Part shown: positions 1-5,415 of the stretch, piece by piece
Numbering within the stretch: the first letter of the stretch is position 1
How the letters are laid out: the number at the start of each line of letters is the position of its first letter
Assembly (NCBI GenBank): GCA_903970405.1
Contig: CAJCIT010000147.1
Location: forward strand, 1 to 35,230
Origin: Acidobacteriaceae bacterium
Lineage (GTDB): Bacteria > Acidobacteriota > Terriglobia > Bryobacterales > Bryobacteraceae
Length of the DNA: 35,230 nucleotides
Reading direction: 5' to 3'
The notes under the pieces: generated by a model
Told to the model about the DNA's origin: nothing
The model's input: the letters and a program-made list of their open reading frames with translations, nothing else
Databases searched by the model: none
Made by a program: the position numbers and the translations under genes

Positions 1-204
1 ATGCCGGGAATGGTAATAGACGCCCTTGCTCAGGCGTTCAAGTAGTCCCTGGCGCGTCAGGCGCGAGAGCGCTTGCGCCACGGCGTTGAAGGGCAGACGC
101 CGGAAGTCTTCAGGCCGCCACAGCTTTTCGCCGCCGCGGTCAATGCGCTGGCGGACGAGACGCATGATCTGGCGTGATCCGGCGGGTCTGGTCCTCGTGC
201 CCAT
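1..204 (-). CDS. AbiEi-like / DUF6088-type winged-helix protein, partial
   Basis: Reading the minus strand from ATG at 204 gives 68 codons that run off the left edge. Residues 15-65 form a winged-helix pattern with a stretch like EDFRRLPFNAVAQALSRL followed by GLLERLSKGVYY. This is the hallmark of the N-terminal DNA-binding domain of AbiEi/DUF6088 transcriptional antitoxins, which repress their own operon and neutralise a nucleotidyltransferase (AbiEii) or other partner. A second in-frame ATG lies at codon 14. The C-terminal part and any partner gene are outside the window, so toxin-antitoxin membership is inferred from family knowledge. A palindrome about 30 bp upstream of the start fits autoregulation. 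Confidence 0.6.
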   Translation of the reverse strand, partial: MGTRTRPAGSRQIMRLVRQRIDRGGEKLWRPEDFRRLPFNAVAQALSRLTRQGLLERLSKGVYYHSRH

Positions 205-235
205 GTGGTCAGTATCGGTCTTGACGCCGAATGTC

Positions 236-263
236 GTCAAGTTTTTTTGCAATAAAACTTGAC
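236..263. promoter_or_regulatory. Palindromic operator-like site upstream of the AbiEi-like gene
   Basis: Two perfect 10-bp arms, GTCAAGTTTT and AAAACTTGAC, flank an 8-bp AT-rich spacer. The site lies 32 bp upstream of the minus-strand ATG at 204, in a GC-rich region where such AT-rich symmetry stands out. The right arm also offers TTGACA-like promoter letters. It resembles operators of autoregulated antitoxin genes. No run of T follows a GC stem, so a terminator is unlikely. Confidence 0.45.
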
Positions 264-500
264 ATGTTTAGCGCCCGTAAGCGCCCGCGGGCCAGACGGA
301 CTCCGGCGCGGAACTGCTGGCAACTCTTTGGACCGGTGCTCTTTCGGGTTTTTCGCCTGACTGGTTCGCTCACACATTGGTCACTCCGTTTCAGGTGGCA
401 CGTGGTACAACTTCATCAGAATCCATGCGATTCCAGGTGACTCCAGTCGATGGCCGCGGGCGTCCGGCCTCTGCCACTTCGAAGACCTCATCTTCACGCT

Positions 501-1340
501 ATGACCTCACCACCGAAGAGGCCGATCATTACCCTGACCACCGACTTCGGCGCGTCAGATCATTACGTGGCGGCCATGAAGGGCGTTATTCTCACCCGCT
601 GCCCGGCTGCCCAACTGGTGGACGTCACACATGACATTCCGCCTTATGGAATCCTGGCCGGCGCCTACGCCATTCATCAATCGGCATCATGGTTCCCGCG
701 AGGCACGGTCCATCTGGCGATAGTCGACCCTGGAGTTGGCACGGCGCGGCGGGGAATTCTAGTGGATGCCGGGGGACAGTTCTTCGTGGCGCCGGACAAC
801 GGTCTCCTAAGCTTCATCCTTCGCGGCCATCCCGAAGCCCACGTCTATGAACTCACCAACCGGCGGTTTTGGCTGGCGCCTGTCTCCGCAACCTTTCACG
901 GGCGCGATGTGTTCGCCCCAGTGGCGGCGGCGCTTGCATCGGGCGCCGCGAAGCGCAACGATGTAGGCAAACGGTTTCGTGAGCCCCTTGTGCTTTCAAA
1001 CCTCGCGCCCGAGGCGAAGGGGCGTCACAGTTGGACTGGCTTGGTGCTAAGTATTGACCGCTTTGGCAACGTCATCACCAACTTCCCGCAAGCCGACTTT
1101 AGCTTCGTCGCAACCTCGGGCTTTTCCGTGCAAGCCGGACGCCGCCGGGTGGACGCGTTCAAGCGGACTTTCGGCGATGCCCGCAGCGGCCATCTTTTCG
1201 CCTACTTCGGAAGCTCGGGTTTCCTCGAGATCGGAATGAACCAGCAGTCCGCTGCTTCTGCCATGCAAGTTGAACCGGGCGCGTCGCTCTTGTTGCGGCG
1301 GACGCCGCGGGCGGCATCCCGAAAGACGGCCCGTGCCTGA
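501..1340 (+). CDS. S-adenosyl-L-methionine hydrolase (hydroxide adenosyltransferase, DUF62)
   Basis: This 279-residue protein belongs to the DUF62/SAM hydroxide adenosyltransferase family, related to chlorinases and fluorinases. These enzymes split SAM into adenosine and methionine using activated water. The N-terminal ITLTTDFGASDHYVAAMKG and the VDPGVG motif are diagnostic. The catalytic triad known in the archaeal enzyme (Asp, Arg, His) is matched by D76, R83 and H133 (in TFHGRDVFAP), with nearly the same spacing. The chosen ATG at 501 places the TTDFG motif at residues 13-17, as is usual; an upstream in-frame codon at 450 adds only unconserved residues. The last 8 bp overlap the GTG start of the fpg remnant, so the two were probably cotranscribed. 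A halogenase role is unlikely. Confidence 0.85.
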   Translation: MTSPPKRPIITLTTDFGASDHYVAAMKGVILTRCPAAQLVDVTHDIPPYGILAGAYAIHQSASWFPRGTVHLAIVDPGVGTARRGILVDAGGQFFVAPDNGLLSFILRGHPEAHVYELTNRRFWLAPVSATFHGRDVFAPVAAALASGAAKRNDVGKRFREPLVLSNLAPEAKGRHSWTGLVLSIDRFGNVITNFPQADFSFVATSGFSVQAGRRRVDAFKRTFGDARSGHLFAYFGSSGFLEIGMNQQSAASAMQVEPGASLLLRRTPRAASRKTARA

Positions 1341-1766
1341 GCTGCCAGAGGTGGAAGCCGTTGTCCGCACGCTTCGCGACAACGGGTTAGTCGGTTCGCG
1401 GCTGAAGGCGCTGACCGTTCATCGCGCTCTTGTCTTGCGGCCGCAATCGGCTGCGGAAGTGGAAGACCGCACGGTGAATCGAAGCGTGACGCAAGTCCGC
1501 CGCCGGGCGAAGAACATACTGATCGATCTTTCAATCGGCGAAACCATCCAGGTGCATCTTCGAATGACGGGTGATCTGATCGTTGAGGCCGACCCCAGGC
1601 GCTATGTGGGACCGGACGCCGCCAGCGTGCTGCGCCATGAATGGCAACTATCGTCCCAGCGCCGTCTGCTGTTTCTCGATCCGCGCGCCTTGTGCCGAGT
1701 CCGGGTGCTGACGTCCTATCAGTTGATGAGGCGGAAAAGGAGCGCTGTCGTTCGGAGGTTGCTCTT
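1333..1766 (+). pseudogene. mutM: fpg/mutM formamidopyrimidine-DNA glycosylase, N-terminal fragment, frameshifted
   Basis: From GTG at 1333 the product begins PELPEVEAVVRTLR, the invariant Fpg start whose Pro and Glu are the catalytic N-terminus after Met removal. RRRAKNILIDL, VHLRMTGDL and LLFLDPRALCRVRVL follow as in the Fpg catalytic domain. Reading stays in frame to about 1715. The expected continuation (VDEAEKERCRSEVAL) then appears in another frame, so there is a frameshift between about 1711 and 1723. Homology ends near 1766, immediately before the stop of the opposing methyltransferase gene at 1768. The helix-two-turn-helix domain and zinc finger are absent here; full-length Fpg has about 270-290 residues. 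The zinc-finger end lies on the opposite strand at 23033-23218. In its own frame the ORF runs to a stop at 1788. Confidence 0.8.
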
Positions 1767-1767
1767 A

Positions 1768-2424
1768 TTACCTCTCCCAAACATCTGAAAATAAATAGCC
1801 AAAGAGCCATGTACGTTGTCTGACACGGTAAAATCCAGCGCGGATTAGGTTGGGAGAGAAATCCACAAGTTCGCGATTCTGCAGGCCAGTGAGCGCGTGA
1901 AAAAAGAAATACATGATTTTCGTTAACATCAAGAAAACCCAGGCTCTTTTCGGCGCGGCCGGAATCCGAAAATCCGTCACTAGCCAGCGCGCCTCCAGGG
2001 CCATCTCTCCAGCCAGATTTCGGATGAGCCGATCATGCTCAGCATGGTCCAGGCAGTCAAGGAAGAAGTTGGCGATCACCAGATCGTACGGGCCGTCCAA
2101 TCGATCCGTGCTGAGCGCGTCGGCATAAATCAGCCGGATGCCCCGCCGCGAGCCCGCGCCCAATTTCGTAAGGCGCCGCTCAGAGAGTTGCAGCATTCGC
2201 CCGCTGAGATCCACCGAGTCGATCCGCGCTCCGGGATTCGCGGCGGCGTACCGGGCCAGAAAGCGGCCATCGCCGTCTCCCAGAATCAGGACGTTCTTCG
2301 CGTCTGCCAGATCGTCGATCCAGTGGAAGCGGGCGCGTTCAAGATAGGGCCCGAAGACGGCGTACTCGATCCACCGGTAGGAGCTGGCGATGGAGTCGCA
2401 GTTCATCTCGGCGCTCCGCGTCAT
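1768..2424 (-). CDS. Class I SAM-dependent methyltransferase
   Basis: The product is 218 residues long from ATG at 2424. That ATG overlaps the TGA of the upstream membrane protein as ATGA, which decides the start and argues for translational coupling. Motif I reads VLILGDGDGR (residues 45-54), followed by an acidic SVDLS strand that would bind the SAM ribose, then a DLVIANFFLDCL post-motif. This is a Rossmann-fold class I methyltransferase. A hydrophobic stretch near WVFLMLTKIMYFFFHALTG suggests membrane or lipid association, as in ubiquinone- or lipid-modifying methyltransferases. The substrate cannot be read from sequence. Pairing with a UbiA-like protein suggests a prenylated or lipid substrate, which is inference. 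Confidence 0.75.
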   Translation of the reverse strand: MTRSAEMNCDSIASSYRWIEYAVFGPYLERARFHWIDDLADAKNVLILGDGDGRFLARYAAANPGARIDSVDLSGRMLQLSERRLTKLGAGSRRGIRLIYADALSTDRLDGPYDLVIANFFLDCLDHAEHDRLIRNLAGEMALEARWLVTDFRIPAAPKRAWVFLMLTKIMYFFFHALTGLQNRELVDFSPNLIRAGFYRVRQRTWLFGYLFSDVWER

Positions 2425-3326
2425 CGGTAAAACGGCAGCAACAGAGCTGGGCTGAGCAATGCTGCGTCGGCCAGCACCCGCAACAAATCGAGTGACAGAA
2501 CAGCACTCCGCCATTCGAGCCACAATAGGGCGGCGGCACTGATCGCGACGGCTGCCGCTACCGGCGGCGGAGCACCGTACGAAACCAGCAGCAGCGATGC
2601 GATTGCGACGGCAAGGGTGGCCTGAGGAAGTCGCCGTCCCACCCAACGCGTCCACAGATGAGGCCCTTCGATCGCGTCGCGCGGCATAGCGGCCGACTCC
2701 ATCCGCCGCCACTCCCAATACTCAATAGCCACGCAATTCAGCCAGCACAACGCAGCGAACAGCAGCGCGGCACCCGCAAATTCACGCCGGTCCGCCGTCA
2801 TTCGCGACCACACCACCAGCGATGTCCCCATTGCGAAGATCAAACCCACTGCCAACTCCTTAGGCCAAAGCCGCTTCATCCATGGCGGAGCGGCGTGTAC
2901 GGCCAGGAAGTAGACCGCCACACCGAACCCTACGGACAGGCCGTTGATGATCACTGCCCTGGACAGATGCGAACTGACCCATACCAGGGAAAGCAGCGCG
3001 CCCAACGCGGTAAAGCTGAGGGTCCGGCGATACCGGCGGGCGAAGGAGTGCCGGGCGGTGATGAGCGGCGTTGCGTCGCGGGCATCCAGCAATCGGTCGA
3101 CAGCGTAGATGACCCAGACCGAGAGCGCCAAGGAGAAGACTGCCGGCCAGCGAAGCGAAACGCCGTAGCATCGTGCGAAGAACCGCTGCCAGACCACGGC
3201 GACCAGCGGGGCATCCAGGCTCAGCAGGTTAAACCACAGCCAGACGCGCGTTCCGGCGGACGCTTTGCCACCGCTCGCGGTCCGCCAGACGGAGGGAGCG
3301 ACAACGGCTGCTTGTGTTTCCACCAC
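2421..3326 (-). CDS. UbiA-like polytopic membrane protein
   Basis: The product has 301 residues and about eight hydrophobic segments. An acidic motif at residues 77-84, DRLLDARD, follows helix 2 and resembles the first Asp-rich motif (DxxxD) of UbiA-superfamily prenyltransferases. A later motif, KELAVGLIFAMGT, fits the family, but I do not see a clear second Asp-rich motif. Catalytic prenyltransfer is therefore uncertain. The gene's stop overlaps the start of the methyltransferase downstream. UbiA enzymes attach isoprenoid chains to aromatic or other acceptors in the membrane, and a following methyltransferase would be a natural next step; that is inference. Confidence 0.55.
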   Translation of the reverse strand: MVETQAAVVAPSVWRTASGGKASAGTRVWLWFNLLSLDAPLVAVVWQRFFARCYGVSLRWPAVFSLALSVWVIYAVDRLLDARDATPLITARHSFARRYRRTLSFTALGALLSLVWVSSHLSRAVIINGLSVGFGVAVYFLAVHAAPPWMKRLWPKELAVGLIFAMGTSLVVWSRMTADRREFAGAALLFAALCWLNCVAIEYWEWRRMESAAMPRDAIEGPHLWTRWVGRRLPQATLAVAIASLLLVSYGAPPPVAAAVAISAAALLWLEWRSAVLSLDLLRVLADAALLSPALLLPFYR

Positions 3327-3385
3327 TGTGTTCAGGCTAACAACTGTGTTCGATCTGCCAGGCGAATAGCACCCGGGGCCTCGGA

Positions 3386-3415
3386 TTGACCCGCCGGAAC
3401 GGGGCCGAATACAAT
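3386..3415 (+). promoter_or_regulatory. Sigma-70 promoter of tRNA-Gly
   Basis: A -35 box TTGACC (3386-3391) and a -10 box TACAAT (3410-3415) are separated by 18 bp. The -10 box lies 32 bp before the tRNA. This is the best consensus promoter seen in the window. Confidence 0.65.
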
Positions 3416-3447
3416 GGAGGGGTAGCGGTTCCTATCCGGCACGTTCA

Positions 3448-3522
3448 GCGGGAGTAACTCAATGGTAGAGTCACAGCCTTCCAAGCTGTTGGTTGCGAGT
3501 TCGATTCTCGTCTCCCGCTCCA
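3448..3522 (+). tRNA. tRNA-Gly (anticodon TCC)
   Basis: A full cloverleaf can be folded. The acceptor arm GCGGGAG pairs with CTCCCGC. The D stem ACTC pairs with GAGT. The anticodon stem ACAGC/GCTGT carries loop CTTCCAA with TCC at 3480-3482. The T arm GCGAG-TTCGATT-CTCGT closes the fold (one G-T pair). The discriminator is T and the 3' CCA is encoded. The 3' half from the anticodon stem onward is duplicated at 4849-4907, which marks this gene as an integration site. Confidence 0.95.
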
Positions 3523-3619
3523 TGTTTTCAACAACTTTGTAAAGAGGCTGAGGCATTCGACGCGAATCTGTAGTCCGTTTAGCCAGCCTTGAGCATCCGC
3601 GCATCCGGACCAGGCCGCT

Positions 3620-3937
3620 GTGCGCAATACTGAAATTGTTGACGTTCGCAAGGCAGCCGGGTTGCTAACGGCCTCCGTCGATACAGTTATGATTGGCCGG
3701 AAATGGATTACTACCAAAGGCGTAGTTGTCCGCTGGATAGCGGCCGCGTTTGCCGGTGACGCGCCGGACCGCGCCGTTTATGCCGGCGACAAAGCAGCAC
3801 TGAGGCGTACGCTGCAAGTCATCGCCGGTACGGCTGCGGACCGAGGCAAGGTAGCAAACAGGGTGGATAATGCCTTGTCCGGCATCTATTTTCCCCGCAG
3901 AATGGGGCATTGGCGGGATGAAAAGGTGGACCCTTAA
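3620..3937 (+). CDS. Small protein with a degenerate excisionase/MerR-like HTH
   Basis: From GTG at 3620 the product is 105 residues. Residues 8-40 read like an excisionase-family helix-turn-helix: VRKAAGLLTASVDTV, then IGRKWITTKGVVVRWI. The usual 10-15 residues between the second helix and the wing are missing. The rest (an ALRRTLQVIAGTAADRGK segment) matches nothing I recognise. Its TAA abuts the ATG of the antitoxin gene with no gap, so the two are likely cotranscribed. Inside a tRNA-bounded island an excisionase-like or regulatory role is plausible but unproven. It could also be a decayed fragment of a larger gene. Confidence 0.4.
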   Translation: MRNTEIVDVRKAAGLLTASVDTVMIGRKWITTKGVVVRWIAAAFAGDAPDRAVYAGDKAALRRTLQVIAGTAADRGKVANRVDNALSGIYFPRRMGHWRDEKVDP

Positions 3938-4225
3938 ATGTTGCATCGCGTGAAGGATCTATCGCCGGAACAGAAGCTCGCTGTTGAAGCGCTGCTAGGC
4001 CGCTCTGTGTCCAACGATGAGGCCGTCAGCGTCAGAACTATCGTTCCGGCTGCAATCATTCCGTCCCAACTCTCTCAGGAGGAACGGACTGAGGCCCTAC
4101 GGCGGCTAGATAGCTATTTTGCCAAGATCGATGCACGGCGCAAGCCGGTAAGCGATGACGAGGAAGAAGCAATTTTCACGGAAGCGATGAAGTCGGTGCG
4201 TCCCACCTACAGGCCGATTGATTGA
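3938..4225 (+). CDS. Antitoxin of a PIN-type toxin-antitoxin pair
   Basis: The product has 95 residues and is acidic towards the C-terminus (DDEEEAIFTEA). The N-terminal pattern LSPEQKLAVEALLGRSVS and the C-terminal SVRPTYRPID tail resemble small antitoxins encoded directly upstream of COG1569/PIN toxins. A GGTGGA ribosome-binding site precedes the ATG. The stop codon overlaps the TTG start of the toxin as TTGA, the tight coupling usual for such pairs. It presumably bound and neutralised the PIN nuclease. Since the partner is frameshifted it may now be orphaned. The family call rests on context and pattern memory rather than a domain hit. Confidence 0.6.
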   Translation: MLHRVKDLSPEQKLAVEALLGRSVSNDEAVSVRTIVPAAIIPSQLSQEERTEALRRLDSYFAKIDARRKPVSDDEEEAIFTEAMKSVRPTYRPID

Positions 4226-4664
4226 AAATCGTTCTGGATGCGACTGTTCTGATACGCGCGCATAACCGGAGCAAGGCACTTGCAAGGCGATTGCTGCATG
4301 AGATCCTGGAACGTGGCCACCGATTGGTTCTGTCCAACGAAATGATCAGCGAGGCGGTGAAGGTGCTTCGCTATCCGAATTTTCAAAACCTCTATGGGCT
4401 TTCAGAGGCAGACCTCCTGGATTATGCGCAATTCCTCCAGAGCGCGTCAGACATCGTGATCCTCGATCCCCACCATCGAGCGCCATTCTTGCGCGATCCG
4501 AATGATGCGCACGTGTTGCAGACGGCCGAACGCGGCGAAGCAACATCCTATGCACTCATGACAAAGACTTTTACGAGGATGCGGCGGTATTGTCTTTCTG
4601 CGCTACGCGCGGCATCGAGGTTTGCACTGAGAAAGACCTTGTCGCGAGGCTCGTGGGGTCATAA
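4222..4664 (+). pseudogene. PIN-domain toxin (COG1569-like), frameshifted
   Basis: The TTG-started product begins MKIVLDATVLIRA, with the first PIN aspartate at D6. SNEMISEAVKVL supplies E44, and RDPNDAHVLQTAERGEA supplies D92/D95. After codon 107 the natural continuation NILCTHDKDFYEDAAVLSF, which contains the last acidic catalytic residues, lies in the next frame from 4542 and ends at TAA 4662-4664. One base appears to be missing at about 4540-4542. In the starting frame the ORF runs on through the duplicated tRNA sequence to 5001 and has no meaning there. PIN toxins are Mg-dependent RNases. This one would be inactive unless the frameshift is a sequencing error or is corrected by slippage. 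Confidence 0.75.
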
Positions 4665-4848
4665 TTTGGTCGGGGTCGGAAGCTGGAGGCTATGCCAGTC
4701 AGCGATACGGCCCCGCGAACTTTCGTGTGCTCCAGTTGGGCTCCGTCAGCCTTGTGTAGAGAGCTGCCAGCCGTCTTCGAAATCGCAGCAAATTCAAGCG
4801 TCAGAACGAGATGCAGAATCCACGCAGTTCAGTGCTTTCAATTCACCA

Positions 4849-4907
4849 ACAGCCTTCCAAGCTGTTGGATGCGAGTTCGATTCTCGTCTCCCGCTCCATG
4901 TTTTCAA
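4849..4907 (+). repeat. Partial tRNA-Gly copy (attR-like direct repeat)
   Basis: This is a 59-bp near-identical copy of 3473-3531: anticodon arm, T arm, acceptor 3' strand, CCA and CATGTTTTCAA. The 5' half of the tRNA is absent, so it is not a functional tRNA. Confidence 0.85.
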
Positions 4908-5415
4908 TGAGTCGCACGATGATCGTCTCAAATTCACTGGAGCAGCATTGCTTCGATCTAACTTTAACGAGTTCGGCCTGGGTTTGAGCTGGTCGGCCTG
5001 ATCCCAAATCAGGGACTGGTTGTTTTAGCTGCTCCGCGGTTGATGCACAAACAGTGCAAACCGATGTGCTCAAGACTATGCTTGGCTGCTGACATGTGGG
5101 CAGGGTGTAATCCGCGCGCCGCATGAAACTGGGGCTCTCTTCTTGTCTGAAGCCAATCTCGGCCGTACGGCAGGCCTTCACCGACACTTCCCCTCCGAAA
5201 TAGCAGATCCGCAGCGACAGGTCAAACGGGTTGACGCCTCCCAAACCGAAGAGCCGACACCGCGCCCTCATCCCGCCCTCACCCCTCGCCAGCCAACTGT
5301 CTGTCGAATATTTGCGGATATTGGGCAGAGCGCTGCGTAAAGTGAAACAATTGAAGAAGCTTGGGAGGCGGTGAAGTGAAGGCTTACGTCTGCCTGAAAT
5401 ACACGGTATGACGAT
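4908..5415. other. Intergenic region, no convincing gene
   Basis: The minus-strand ORF that crosses this stretch (4843-5610) and the tail of the shifted PIN frame show no family motifs and read through tRNA sequence. I see no RNA fold or repeat that I can support. The promoter of the downstream kinase presumably lies here but no clear boxes were found. Confidence 0.4.

Larger units (their letters stand above)
3473..4907. mobile_element. tRNA-Gly-bounded mini genomic island (about 1.38 kb) carrying a toxin-antitoxin pair
   Basis: Positions 3473-3531 (3' half of tRNA-Gly plus 9 bp beyond CCA) recur at 4849-4907 with one mismatch in 59 bp (T3493 versus A4869). The offset is 1376 bp. This is the attL/attR signature of an element inserted into a tRNA 3' end, which rebuilds the tRNA and leaves a partial copy behind. 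Inside are an excisionase-like ORF, an antitoxin and a PIN toxin remnant, all co-directional. No integrase is visible. It is either a deletion remnant of a larger island or an element mobilised in trans. Confidence 0.65.

Noticed and set aside
236..263. Rho-independent terminator
   Set aside because: The stem is AT-rich with no GC clamp and it lies upstream of a start codon, so an operator is the better reading.
2658..3389. 243-residue plus-strand ORF opposite the UbiA-like gene
   Set aside because: Its composition is polar and repetitive with no motif, while the minus-strand frame has clear membrane helices and an ATGA-coupled neighbour.
4849..4907. Second tRNA-Gly gene
   Set aside because: The acceptor 5' strand, D arm and the base before the anticodon stem are missing. 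It is a partial copy.
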